Below are positions 1-7,771 of a DNA stretch of 64,000 bases, in pieces. The position numbers and the translations under genes were made by a program. Under the pieces are notes generated by a model, which was given only the letters and a program-made list of their open reading frames with translations, was not told the DNA's origin and did not search any database. Origin of the DNA: Janibacter cremeus (GTDB taxonomy: Bacteria; Actinomycetota; Actinomycetes; Actinomycetales; Dermatophilaceae); the NCBI RefSeq assembly GCF_029395675.1, contig NZ_CP115184.1, forward strand, positions 682,001-746,000, given 5' to 3'. Position 1 is the stretch's first letter. Every line of letters starts with the position of its first letter.

Positions 1-102
1 CCGACGCGTGAGGGCGAGGCACTCGTGGCCTACCTGCAGTCGCTGGGCGAGAACATGCGGGTCGCGGGGCCGCAGACCGACGGCGAGCAGGGAAAACTGT
101 GA
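1..102 (+). CDS. C-terminal end of a c-type cytochrome, CcoO/FixO-like (partial)
   Basis: The window begins inside a frame that runs from base 1 to a TGA at 100-102, giving a 33-residue tail that contains EGEALVAYLQSLG. That helix with its ALVAYLQ.LG pattern is the usual C-terminal helix of membrane cytochrome c subunits of cbb3-type oxidases (CcoO/FixO). No haem motif is visible because most of the gene lies outside. The next two genes, a small one-helix membrane protein and a multihaem cytochrome c, match the positions of CcoQ and CcoP, which supports this reading. Another membrane-bound cytochrome c remains possible. Confidence 0.6.
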   Translation, partial: PTREGEALVAYLQSLGENMRVAGPQTDGEQGKL

Positions 103-103
103 C

Positions 104-301
104 ATGAGCAGCGCAACCGTGACATTCGGCATCGTCGTCCTGGGCGTCGTGCTGATCCTGGCCTTCACCGTCGTCGGGCTCGTGAGCCGACGCTTCCGCA
201 AGCGACTGCAGGTCCCGGCCGACGAGATGCTGGAGCGGGACCGTGAGCGGTGGGGCGGCCACGAGCCGACCAAATCACCCGGTGAGGAGGAGAACCGATG
301 A
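104..301 (+). CDS. Small single-span membrane protein, CcoQ-like position
   Basis: A 65-residue protein starting at the ATG one base after the preceding stop. Residues about 7-29 are one hydrophobic helix, followed at once by a basic patch (SRRFRKR) that should lie in the cytoplasm, then a charged tail. Its stop overlaps the next start (ATGA at 298-301), so it belongs to the same operon. Position between a CcoO-like and a CcoP-like gene suggests the small accessory subunit of a cbb3-type oxidase (CcoQ). The sequence itself is too short for a firm family call. Confidence 0.55.
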   Translation: MSSATVTFGIVVLGVVLILAFTVVGLVSRRFRKRLQVPADEMLERDRERWGGHEPTKSPGEEENR

Positions 302-1476
302 AGATGCGTCTGACCAATCTCTTCTTCGTGGTGATGATCGCGCTGGCGATCGGCGGCGGTGCCTACCTGCTGACCACCTCGACCCACACGGAGGAGCTCA
401 CCCCCAGCAGCGATGCCTCCGCGGCAGGGACGGGCGCCGGTCCCGCGGAGCACGAAGAGGGCGAGGGCGCCGCACCGTTGACCGCACCCGAGCCGGCGGC
501 CTACGACACCGAGCTGGTGGCGAAGGGAGCCGAGGTGTACGCCGCCAACTGCCAGGTGTGCCACGGCGGCTCCGGGAACGGCGACGGAGCGTGGGCCGAG
601 GTCGGGATGGATGTCCCGCCGCGTGACTTCACCGACAGCGAGTGGATGTCCTCCCAGTCCGACGGGGTCTTCTACACCTCGATCCAGCGAGGGGTGCCCG
701 GCACGGCCATGCCCTCCTTCGCCGACCGGCTCAGCGAGAAGGAGATCTGGGCCGCCGTCGCCTACATCCGGGGTCTGTCCCCGCGGGTGGCGCTGGACGC
801 ACCGATGGGTTCCGAGGACGTCGAGAAGGGCAAGGAGCTGTACGCCGCCACCTGCGCGGGCTGCCACGGTGCGAATGGAGATGGTGAGGGGGACGCGGCG
901 GCGGCCTTCGGCACCCAGCCGCGCGCGCTGAACAACCCCGGGTGGTTGAACTCCAAGAGCGACGACGAGCTGATCAACACCGTCACCCAGGGCCTGCCCA
1001 ACACCGCCATGCCCGCCTTCGGGGACCAGTTGACCTACGACGACACCCGCTCGATCGTGCGGTACCTGCGGCAGATGGCCGGCGTGCCCCAGCGGGAGCA
1101 CCCGCAGCAGGGCGGGTGGGCCGAGCGGACCTACCAGGCCTACTGCGCCTCCTGCCACGGTGTGGACGGCGACGGCGAGGGGCCGGCCGCGGGTCGTCTG
1201 GACCCCGAGCCGCGCAACTTCCGCAACCCCCAGTGGATGGCGGGGCAGTCCGCGGAGGGCCTGGCCGAGGTGATCGGCGAGGGGCGCCACGGGACGGCCA
1301 TGCCCCCCTTCGCCGCACTGCTCACCGAGGACGAGCGCACCCGCGTGGCGAAGTACATCATGGGATTCTCGAGCCCGGAGGCCATGCCGGGCGCCGATTC
1401 AGCCAACAGATACTCACCCGCCCCCAGTGGTGAGAGCACATCGCAGTCCAGCAGCTCCCCGGCTGCGGACCGGTGA
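298..1476 (+). CDS. Membrane-anchored three-haem cytochrome c (CcoP-like)
   Basis: A 392-residue protein with an N-terminal membrane anchor (residues about 5-26), a Ser/Gly/Glu-rich linker, then three consecutive cytochrome c domains. The haem-attachment motifs are CQVCH (85-89), CAGCH (186-190) and CASCH (283-287), each followed by a likely axial methionine in GTAMPSF, NTAMPAF and GTAMPPF. It should carry electrons on the outer face of the membrane. Classical CcoP has two haems and a more typical anchor, so the third domain is unusual. It sits in a run of overlapping genes with the CcoO-like tail upstream and a sulfite-oxidase-like enzyme downstream, suggesting both feed one oxidase. Confidence 0.8.
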   Translation: MKMRLTNLFFVVMIALAIGGGAYLLTTSTHTEELTPSSDASAAGTGAGPAEHEEGEGAAPLTAPEPAAYDTELVAKGAEVYAANCQVCHGGSGNGDGAWAEVGMDVPPRDFTDSEWMSSQSDGVFYTSIQRGVPGTAMPSFADRLSEKEIWAAVAYIRGLSPRVALDAPMGSEDVEKGKELYAATCAGCHGANGDGEGDAAAAFGTQPRALNNPGWLNSKSDDELINTVTQGLPNTAMPAFGDQLTYDDTRSIVRYLRQMAGVPQREHPQQGGWAERTYQAYCASCHGVDGDGEGPAAGRLDPEPRNFRNPQWMAGQSAEGLAEVIGEGRHGTAMPPFAALLTEDERTRVAKYIMGFSSPEAMPGADSANRYSPAPSGESTSQSSSSPAADR

Positions 1477-1490
1477 CGAGGGAGGAAGCA

Positions 1491-2696
1491 ATGGACCGTC
1501 GACAGCTGCTCTTCGGTGGCGCGAGCGTCATCGGCTTGTCAGCCCTGGCAGGCTGCTCGTCCGGCCTGGGTGAGCAGAGCGCCCAGGCCGCGAGCAAGAA
1601 ACTCATCACGGCGGCCGACCTGAAGATGGAGGTCGGTACCCCCTACCCCTTGGTCTCCCTGCCGGGGAAGAAGCCGATGGGGCAGGTCTACGACCGCCCG
1701 CCGAACTACGAGACGCCCGCCGAGAAGCTCATCGGTGAGAAGAACTATCCGTACACGGACAACGACTACTACTACGTGCGCTACCGCGAGGCGGACGTGC
1801 TCGAGGTGGACCCGAAGGACTACACCCTCAAGATCGGTGGCGACGCCGCGCACAACGAGGTGACCTTCACCTACGAGGAGCTGCTGGCGCGCTCCTCGAC
1901 GACCGTCGGAGCCGTGGGCATGTGCTCCGGTCAGGGCCGCGGCCTGCACCACCCGATGATCCCCGGCATGCCGTGGACGAAGGGGGACCTCTCGGCCGCC
2001 GAGTGGACCGGCATCCCGCTGAAGGACCTGCTCAAGGAAGTGGGTGTCGACGACTCGGCGGAGTTCGTCGCCTTCCGGGGTGGACGGCTCATCTCCATGA
2101 CCAAGCCGCAGTACTGGCGTTCCTACATCCTCGACACCATCCCCGACGAGGCGCTCGTCGCGCTGAAGATGAACGGCGAGGACATCCCGTTCTGGAACGG
2201 CTACCCGGTTCGGCTGGTCGTGCCCGGGACCTACGCACCGCCGTGGGTCAAGCAGCTCGTCGAGATCCAGATCCGCAAGACCAACCACCCGATGGAGTGG
2301 TCGGGGCGGGAAGCCACCCCCAACAAGCTCAATCTGCACTCCTTCGTGACCACCCCCACGGACGGGACCACGGTCCCGCCGCGTCGACCGATCGAGTTCA
2401 CCGGTGTCGCCTACGACAAGGGTGACGGCATCGCGCAGGTCGACTACTCGATCGACGACGGCAAGAGCTGGCACAAGGCCAAGCTGGAGAAGTCGTACGG
2501 CAAGTACACCTGGCGCGTGTGGCGCGCGAACATCGAGTTCGACGAGCCCGGGAAGCACACGGTGATGTGTCGTGCGACGAGCACGACGGGTGAGAAGCAG
2601 GCGGTCGAGGTCTCCGAGGACGTGCGGGAGAACGGCGGACGCAAGGAGACCGCAGCCCGGTTGTACGCCGCGCACATCATGGTGGAGGACGGATGA
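1491..2696 (+). CDS. Tat-exported sulfite-oxidase-like molybdopterin lipoprotein
   Basis: A 401-residue protein from the ATG at 1491, which is preceded by GGAGG; a GTG at 1473 in the same frame is less likely. The N-terminus has a twin-arginine motif (DRRQLLF) and a lipobox ending at Cys22 (SALAGC), so export by Tat and lipid anchoring are expected. The SUOX-fold molybdopterin domain follows, with the molybdenum-ligand cysteine in VGAVGMCSGQGRG (Cys145), then the Ig-like Mo-co dimerisation domain (IAQVDYSIDDGKSWHKA). Family members of the SorA/SoxC type oxidise sulfite to sulfate. The next gene encodes a one-haem cytochrome of SorB type, its likely electron acceptor. The exact substrate is inferred. 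Confidence 0.85.
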   Translation: MDRRQLLFGGASVIGLSALAGCSSGLGEQSAQAASKKLITAADLKMEVGTPYPLVSLPGKKPMGQVYDRPPNYETPAEKLIGEKNYPYTDNDYYYVRYREADVLEVDPKDYTLKIGGDAAHNEVTFTYEELLARSSTTVGAVGMCSGQGRGLHHPMIPGMPWTKGDLSAAEWTGIPLKDLLKEVGVDDSAEFVAFRGGRLISMTKPQYWRSYILDTIPDEALVALKMNGEDIPFWNGYPVRLVVPGTYAPPWVKQLVEIQIRKTNHPMEWSGREATPNKLNLHSFVTTPTDGTTVPPRRPIEFTGVAYDKGDGIAQVDYSIDDGKSWHKAKLEKSYGKYTWRVWRANIEFDEPGKHTVMCRATSTTGEKQAVEVSEDVRENGGRKETAARLYAAHIMVEDG

Positions 2697-3205
2697 GCAC
2701 TGACAACAGCAGTGAGGACAAGGCGACCCAGGCAGGGACCGGGACGTCCCCGTTCCGGACCCGGCGGCGCCGGGTGACGTGGTTCGCCTCCCTGTCGTTG
2801 GTCGCCGTAGCGATCATCGCGATCGGCGTCTACGCCGTGGTGGGGCTGCGGACGCAGTCGGTGGGGCAGAGCGACGTCTCGGTCGCCGAGGGGCACGACC
2901 TGCCCCGGGCCGACCTGGTGCTCGCGCAAGGGGAGGACCAGGGGTTGGTCCAGTCCTACTGCACGGCCTGCCACTCGCTCGCCCCGATCGTCACGCACTC
3001 GGGGTTCACGGAGGAGGACTGGGAGTCGGAGGTGACCAAGATGCGGGAGCAGTACGGAGCGCCGATCGACGACGCGACGGCGAAGCGCATCATCGCCTAC
3101 CTGCAGACCCACTACGCGACCGACACCGAGAAGCCCGCCGGCACGTCCGAGTACCTGTTCAACGACCCCGCCGGCAACTTCGACGACTCCGCCGAGGATC
3201 GATGA
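2693..3205 (+). CDS. Membrane-anchored monohaem cytochrome c, SorB-like
   Basis: A 170-residue protein overlapping the molybdoenzyme stop (ATGA). A basic stretch (RTRRRR) precedes one membrane helix at about 31-51. The single haem site is CTACH at 90-94, followed by the FTEEDWESEVTKM helix typical of cytochromes paired with sulfite dehydrogenases. It most likely takes electrons from the upstream Mo enzyme and passes them to the terminal oxidase outside the membrane. Coupling is by position and family resemblance; no other partner is visible nearby. Confidence 0.8.
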   Translation: MSTDNSSEDKATQAGTGTSPFRTRRRRVTWFASLSLVAVAIIAIGVYAVVGLRTQSVGQSDVSVAEGHDLPRADLVLAQGEDQGLVQSYCTACHSLAPIVTHSGFTEEDWESEVTKMREQYGAPIDDATAKRIIAYLQTHYATDTEKPAGTSEYLFNDPAGNFDDSAEDR

Positions 3206-3867
3206 CCCAGGCCACGCGCGAGGGGTCCCCGGCCACCACCACGGTGGTGCCGGGGATCTTCGCGTGCCTCCTGCGGGGGGTCAGCCACTCCTACGGCAGC
3301 CAGGTCGTGGTGCATCCGATCGATCTCGACCTGGCGAAGGGGAGCCTGCTCGTGGTCCGCGGGGCGAACGGCTCCGGCAAGTCCACGCTGCTGCGCATCA
3401 TCTGCGGTCTGCTGCGCCCGACCACGGGTGAGCGGCGCTCCGACGCCACGGCACTGCTCCTCGCCTCCGGGGACGGGGCGCGGCGTCGTGACCGCGTCGA
3501 GGACGCGCTGCGCACGGTCGCGGCAATCTCCGCGGGGGAGATCCGTGGCGGTGTGGAGAGCGTGCTGGTCGGGGTCGGCCTGCCCCCGTCGATCGCCCGA
3601 CGCCGGGTGGCCGAGCTGTCCAGCGGGCAGCGCGACCGACTCACCCTCGCCGTGGCCGAGGTCTCCGGGGCCGACCTGGTGTGCCTCGACGAGCCCAGCG
3701 CCCACATGGACGCCGGCGGCGCGCAGATCGTGGCGCAGTCGGTCCGCCGGTTGCGTGAGCGTGGCTGCACGGTCGTCGTGGCCACCCACGACCCCGGTCT
3801 CGACTCCTTGCCGGCCGACACGGCCCTCACGCTCGACGAGGGCCGGGTCGTGCGAGTGGTCCCGTGA
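3202..3867 (+). CDS. ccmA: CcmA, ATPase of the haem exporter
   Basis: A 221-residue ABC ATPase beginning at the ATG that overlaps the cytochrome stop. It shows Walker A GANGSGKST (54-62), the signature LSSGQRDR, Walker B LVCLDEPSAHMD and the switch histidine in ATHD. It is short, as CcmA is, and is followed directly by ccmB and ccmC. In System I cytochrome c maturation CcmA hydrolyses ATP to release haem-loaded CcmE from the CcmABCD complex. The frame stays open upstream to 2779, but that part overlaps the cytochrome gene and is not coding here. Confidence 0.85.
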   Translation: MTQATREGSPATTTVVPGIFACLLRGVSHSYGSQVVVHPIDLDLAKGSLLVVRGANGSGKSTLLRIICGLLRPTTGERRSDATALLLASGDGARRRDRVEDALRTVAAISAGEIRGGVESVLVGVGLPPSIARRRVAELSSGQRDRLTLAVAEVSGADLVCLDEPSAHMDAGGAQIVAQSVRRLRERGCTVVVATHDPGLDSLPADTALTLDEGRVVRVVP

Positions 3868-4511
3868 GCACGCCGGTCGCCGCCGTGGTCCGGCGCGAGA
3901 TGCGGGTGCTCGTGCTCTCACCCGAGACCACCGTCGTCACCGTCTCCTTCGTCCTGGCCGCCGTCCTGCTGGCCGGGCTCGCCTTCGGCCCGGTGCCGGC
4001 CACGATGGCCGCCGTCGGGCCGGGCACGATCTGGCTCGTGGTCCTGCTCAGCGCGGCGCCGCAGGCCCGGGACGTGGCCGCGAGCGAGCGTGAGGAGGGG
4101 ACCTGGGACCTGCTGCGGGGGCTCGTGCGGCCCACCGACCTGCTGGTGGGCAAGTGCCTGGCCCTGTGGCTGCGTCTGGCGCTGACCTGGACGGGTACCG
4201 CACTGCTCGTCACGGCCCTGTTCGACCTGCACCTCCCGGCCTCCGCCTGGCCGGCGGCGCTGCTGGGGACCCTGGGCCTCGCCGTCGTCACGGTGGCGCT
4301 CGGCGTCATGGTCGCGGGCGCCCGGGCCGGGGGCGGCGGCGCCCTGCTGACCACGTTGATCCTGCCGCTGGCCCTGCCGATCCTGCTCGCCGGGACCATG
4401 CTGACGACCCCCGACTCGTCGCTCGCGCCGTGGTTCCTGACGCTCGCGGGGACGGACGCGATGCTGCTCGTCGCCGTGTGGGCGACCTTCCCGATGTTGC
4501 TGGAGGAATGA
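3864..4511 (+). CDS. ccmB: CcmB, membrane subunit of the haem exporter
   Basis: A 215-residue integral membrane protein with six likely helices and the cytoplasmic loop SEREEGTWDLLRGL that is characteristic of CcmB (the E-R-E-G-T-x-x-x-L pattern). It overlaps ccmA by four bases. It should form the CcmA2B transporter core. Shared positions with ccmA and ccmC make the call firm although membrane helices alone are not diagnostic. Confidence 0.85.
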   Translation: MSTPVAAVVRREMRVLVLSPETTVVTVSFVLAAVLLAGLAFGPVPATMAAVGPGTIWLVVLLSAAPQARDVAASEREEGTWDLLRGLVRPTDLLVGKCLALWLRLALTWTGTALLVTALFDLHLPASAWPAALLGTLGLAVVTVALGVMVAGARAGGGGALLTTLILPLALPILLAGTMLTTPDSSLAPWFLTLAGTDAMLLVAVWATFPMLLEE

Positions 4512-4518
4512 GTACCCG

Positions 4519-5259
4519 ATGAACCTCTCCCGAGCGCGTACCGCCCTGCTGGGGGTGTCTCTCTCCCTGCTCGCCGTCGTCGCCCTGCTCGCCCTGCTCG
4601 TCGTTCCGGCCGACCGGTACCAGGGCGACGCGCAACGACTGCTCTACGTGCACGTCGGCACGGCCTGGACGGCCTATGTCTGCTTCGCGCTCGTGGCGGT
4701 CGGCAGCATCGCCTACCTGGTCCGTCGCAGGATGCTGTGGGACCGGATCGCGGGAGCCGCCGCGAGCGTCGGGGTCGGGATGGCCGGCCTGACCCTGGTG
4801 CTGGGCAGCCTGTGGGCCAAGCCGACCTGGGGCACCTTCTGGACCTGGGACCCGCGCCTGGTCTCGACGGCGGCCCTGCTGCTGATCTACCTGGGGTATC
4901 TGGGTGTTCGCGACCTCAGTGAGGACGCCACGGTCAACGCCCGACGCTCGGCCGTCTTCGGCGTGCTGGCACTGGTGATCGTGCCGGTGGTGCACTTCTC
5001 GACGGTGTGGTGGCGCACGCTGCACCAGCCGCCGGGCGTGCTGCGCCCCGGCGGGCCCCAGGAGACGATGCCCACGGAGATGGTCCTGCTGCTCCTGCTG
5101 GCCACGTTCTCCCTCACCCTGCTGGCGGTGGCGCTCGTCTGGGAGCGGGTCGCCCGTCAGACGGCGGTGCTGGACGTGGAGCGTGGACCGGTCGAGAGCG
5201 TGACGAGGGTGAGCGTCGGGACCCCCGGGGCGCGAGATGACGAAGGAGGCACGCAATGA
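4519..5259 (+). CDS. ccmC: CcmC, haem-handling membrane protein
   Basis: A 246-residue membrane protein with the tryptophan-rich haem-handling segment WGTFWTWDPRLVST (the WWD domain) near residues 95-110 and flanking histidines (YVHVGTAWT and VVHFSTVWW) expected to be haem ligands. It loads haem onto CcmE. It follows ccmB by seven bases and overlaps a 27-codon ccmD gene. The last 20 or so residues are hydrophilic and poorly conserved in type. Confidence 0.88.
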   Translation: MNLSRARTALLGVSLSLLAVVALLALLVVPADRYQGDAQRLLYVHVGTAWTAYVCFALVAVGSIAYLVRRRMLWDRIAGAAASVGVGMAGLTLVLGSLWAKPTWGTFWTWDPRLVSTAALLLIYLGYLGVRDLSEDATVNARRSAVFGVLALVIVPVVHFSTVWWRTLHQPPGVLRPGGPQETMPTEMVLLLLLATFSLTLLAVALVWERVARQTAVLDVERGPVESVTRVSVGTPGARDDEGGTQ

Positions 5260-5339
5260 CATTCGCACTGATCGGCTACCTGCTCACGGCGGTGGTCCTG
5301 GCCGGGTACGTCGTGTGGTCGAGGCAGGACCCGTCGTGA
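5256..5339 (+). CDS. ccmD: CcmD, tiny haem exporter subunit (27 aa)
   Basis: A 27-residue gene that gene finders easily miss. It starts at ATG 5256, overlapping the ccmC stop, and ends with TGA at 5337-5339, which overlaps the ccmE start. The product is one hydrophobic helix (IGYLLTAVVLAGYVVW) with a short SRQDPS tail, the plan of CcmD, which stabilises CcmABC with CcmE. GGAGG lies just upstream at 5245-5249. Size, position and topology are the evidence; there is little sequence to compare. Confidence 0.75.
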   Translation: MTFALIGYLLTAVVLAGYVVWSRQDPS

Positions 5340-5791
5340 TGACGGACGGTGCACGCACCCCCACGCCGCGACGTCGCCGGGGGGTCTCCGCCGGCGCACG
5401 GCTGGGCATCGTCGGAGTGGTCGGCGCGCTCGTGCTGGGCGCCTTCGTCGTCAACGGGCTGCAGGACAACATGGTCTACTACCACACGCCGTCGGAGGTC
5501 CTCGATGTCACGGAGGACCGGGTGCGCCTCGGCGGCATGGTGGCCGACGGGAGCATCGACCGCGACGGTGGGGTCGTCACCTTCACCATCACCGACGGGG
5601 TGACGGACGTGCCGGTCACCTACGACGGCTCGACGACCGGGGTCTTCCGTGAGGGCCAGGGCGCGATCGTCGAGGGCGTCGTCTCCGAGGGGACGTTCCG
5701 GGCGGACAACCTGCTGGTCAAGCACGACAACGAGTACGTCAGCGAGGACGGCACGACGTACGAGGTCGATGAGGTGAGCGAGAGCCAGTGA
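5339..5791 (+). CDS. ccmE: CcmE, periplasmic-side haem chaperone
   Basis: A 150-residue protein with a basic N-terminus (RRRR), one membrane anchor (about 21-40), then the OB-fold chaperone domain. The covalent haem site is His129 in LLVKHDNEY with Tyr133, the H-x3-Y arrangement of bacterial CcmE. The ATG at 5339 overlaps the ccmD stop; a GTG one codon earlier is possible. CcmE carries haem from CcmC to apocytochromes. The preserved histidine argues that the system is functional. Confidence 0.9.
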   Translation: MTDGARTPTPRRRRGVSAGARLGIVGVVGALVLGAFVVNGLQDNMVYYHTPSEVLDVTEDRVRLGGMVADGSIDRDGGVVTFTITDGVTDVPVTYDGSTTGVFREGQGAIVEGVVSEGTFRADNLLVKHDNEYVSEDGTTYEVDEVSESQ

Positions 5792-6549
5792 CGATGGTGA
5801 TCACCGGGGTGGGGGAGCTGATCAACGAGGGCCCCCTCCTCCTCGCAGTCCTCGTGGCCGCGGTGGCGGGCCTCGTCTCCTTCCTCTCCCCGTGCGTGCT
5901 GCCGCTGCTGCCGGGCTACCTCGGGTACGTCAGCGGCCTCGTGGACGTCGATGCCGACCGCGGGGCATCTCGGCGAGTGGTCGTCTCGGGGACCGCCCTG
6001 TTCGTCCTGGGCTTCAGCGTGGTCTTCGTCCTCCTGGGGGTGGCCGCCGGGGCGGCCGGGTCGCTGTTGAGGGAGCACAGCCAGACCATCCAGGTGGTGT
6101 TGGGGCTGCTCACGATCGTCTTCGGGCTGGCCTTCGCCGGGCTCGTGCCCGGTCTGTCGACCCGCGAGGTGCGCAGCCGGGTCCGACCGGCCCCGGGACT
6201 GGCCGGTGCGCCCGTCCTGGGAGCGCTCTTCGGGCTGGGGTGGACCCCGTGCATCGGCCCCACGCTGGCCGCGGTCCTGACGATGGGTGCGGTCAGCGGC
6301 AGCACCGGGAGGGCGGCCCTGCTGGCCTTCGTCTACTGCCTGGGGCTGGGCATCCCCTTCCTCATGGCCTCGTGGGGTTACTCGAGGGCGGTGGACCGCT
6401 TCGGCTGGGCGCGGTCGCACACGCGCCTCATCTCGCGACTGGGCGGCGGGGTCCTCGTGGTGATCGGACTGCTCCTGGTCTCCGGGTGGTGGCAGCGGTG
6501 GCTCGCGGAGGTCCAGACCTGGGTCGAGGGGTTCGCGCTGCCGCTGTGA
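5788..6549 (+). CDS. ccdA: CcdA-type thiol-disulfide membrane transporter
   Basis: A 253-residue protein (251 if the ATG at 5794 is used) with six membrane helices. It carries the two redox cysteines expected of the DsbD/CcdA transmembrane domain: Cys36 in [12 protein letters not shown] and Cys155 in GWTPCIGP. It moves reducing power across the membrane to keep apocytochrome CXXCH cysteines reduced. It overlaps ccmE by four bases and is the last gene of the run. No thioredoxin-like CcmG or CcmF/CcmH follows, so the haem ligation step is not encoded in this stretch. Confidence 0.88.
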   Translation: MTMVITGVGELINEGPLLLAVLVAAVAGLVSFLSPCVLPLLPGYLGYVSGLVDVDADRGASRRVVVSGTALFVLGFSVVFVLLGVAAGAAGSLLREHSQTIQVVLGLLTIVFGLAFAGLVPGLSTREVRSRVRPAPGLAGAPVLGALFGLGWTPCIGPTLAAVLTMGAVSGSTGRAALLAFVYCLGLGIPFLMASWGYSRAVDRFGWARSHTRLISRLGGGVLVVIGLLLVSGWWQRWLAEVQTWVEGFALPL

Positions 6550-6556
6550 CCGGGGG

Positions 6557-6578
6557 CCGTGCCCGCAGGGCCGCACGG
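6557..6578 (+). terminator. Candidate hairpin after the cytochrome maturation operon
   Basis: CCGTGC (6557-6562) pairs with GCACGG (6573-6578) around a 10-base loop, eight bases after the ccdA stop. There is no U-tract, so this is only a possible terminator or processing hairpin. Confidence 0.3.
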
Positions 6579-6618
6579 ATGAGATCGTAGGGTCGAGGCA
6601 ACAGATGAGGGGGCGGCG

Positions 6619-7290
6619 ATGCCACGGGAGAAGCAAGACAAGGTGTTCGACAGCCTGGCGGTGGTGGGCAAGGCCTTCGCCAATGCCAAGCGGCTGGAGC
6701 TGATCGGGCTCCTGACGCAGGGGGAGCGCACCGTGGACTCGCTGGCCACGGAGGTCGGGGCCGGCATGAGCACGGTCTCCGCCCATCTGCAGGTGCTCAA
6801 GCTCTCCAGCCTCGTGCGCACCCGCAAGCAGGGCACGAAGGTGTACTACCGACTGGCCGGGGACGAGGTCGCCGACCTCTACCTGAACCTGCAGTCGGTG
6901 GCCACCCAGTACTCGGCAGAGGTCGACCTCGCCCTGGCGGCATACCTCCACGTCGGTGGGGAGGGAGACGTCGACGAGGTCACCCGCGAGGAGCTGATGG
7001 AGCGGATGGCCGCCGACGAGGTCACGCTGCTCGACGTGCGACTGCCCGAGGAGTTCAAGGCCGGCCACATCCCCGGGGCCCGGTCGGTGCCCTTCGCCGA
7101 GATCGAGGAACGGTGGCCGGAGCTGCCTGCGGACCGGGACGTGGTGGCCTACTGCCGGGGCGCGTACTGCGTCATGGCCAGCGACGCGGTCGCCCTGCTC
7201 GACAGCGCGGGCGTCGGTGCCCGCCGACTCCAGGACGGCATGCTCGAGTGGCGCCTGGCCGGGCTGCCGGTGGAGACCGCGGCTGGGTGA
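6619..7290 (+). CDS. ArsR-family regulator fused to a rhodanese domain
   Basis: A 223-residue fusion. Residues 1-100 form an ArsR winged helix (AKRLELIGLL, then the recognition helix region STVSAHLQVLKLSSLV). Residues about 120-220 are a rhodanese domain with LLDVRLPEEF and active-site loop CRGAYC (Cys179, Cys184). Proteins of this design sense sulfane sulfur or related reactive species and repress sulfur-oxidation genes. It begins about 70 bases after ccdA with GAGGGGG before its ATG. Its place behind a sulfite-oxidising operon fits a regulatory role, which is inferred. Confidence 0.85.
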   Translation: MPREKQDKVFDSLAVVGKAFANAKRLELIGLLTQGERTVDSLATEVGAGMSTVSAHLQVLKLSSLVRTRKQGTKVYYRLAGDEVADLYLNLQSVATQYSAEVDLALAAYLHVGGEGDVDEVTREELMERMAADEVTLLDVRLPEEFKAGHIPGARSVPFAEIEERWPELPADRDVVAYCRGAYCVMASDAVALLDSAGVGARRLQDGMLEWRLAGLPVETAAG

Positions 7291-7453
7291 CCGAGCCCGG
7301 CGTCGCCTCTCGCCGTGCTCGGTGATGTCAGCGAAGGGAGGGTCGGAGCAACCCGAGACGACTGGGCTGTCGGTGGTCCCGCCTAGATTGATCGTGCACG
7401 AGGGGAGGTGGCACGGGCCGTGCCACCGGGGGTACGAGGGATCGGGGATCACC

Positions 7454-7771
7454 GTGGACACGACGTCGCACACCATGGGCGAAGGGGGACTGGCGCGCCT
7501 CGCGCAGAGGGTGCTTGCCGAGTGGCAGGAGTCGCACGGGACTGCGGCCGAGGAGGTCGAGTTCTGCGAGGAGTGCGGTGGCTTCTGCGACGACCTCGAT
7601 CCAGAAGAGCGCGAGATGGCCGAGCAGTGGGCCGCGTGGCAGCCGCGCCCCGTGGGCCCCGGTGGCCGGGGCACCGGCTGGGTCTGGGACTCGGGAGGGG
7701 TCCGTGACCTACCGCTCCCGGGGTGGGCGGCCCTCGGGTGGCCCGGCGGCGTCCGCTTCGAGGACCTGTGA
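7454..7771 (+). CDS. Small acidic protein with a CxxC pair, unknown
   Basis: About 105 residues if the GTG at 7454 is the start; an ATG at 7475 and one at 7325 are alternatives in the same frame. It contains FCEECGGFCDD, a possible metal-binding cysteine knuckle, and a Trp/Gly/Pro-rich tail ending in VRFEDL. The stop overlaps the next start (TGATG), so the two genes are probably co-translated. I do not recognise the family. The neighbour also has two CxxC knuckles, which may point to a shared metal-binding function. Confidence 0.55.
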   Translation: MDTTSHTMGEGGLARLAQRVLAEWQESHGTAAEEVEFCEECGGFCDDLDPEEREMAEQWAAWQPRPVGPGGRGTGWVWDSGGVRDLPLPGWAALGWPGGVRFEDL

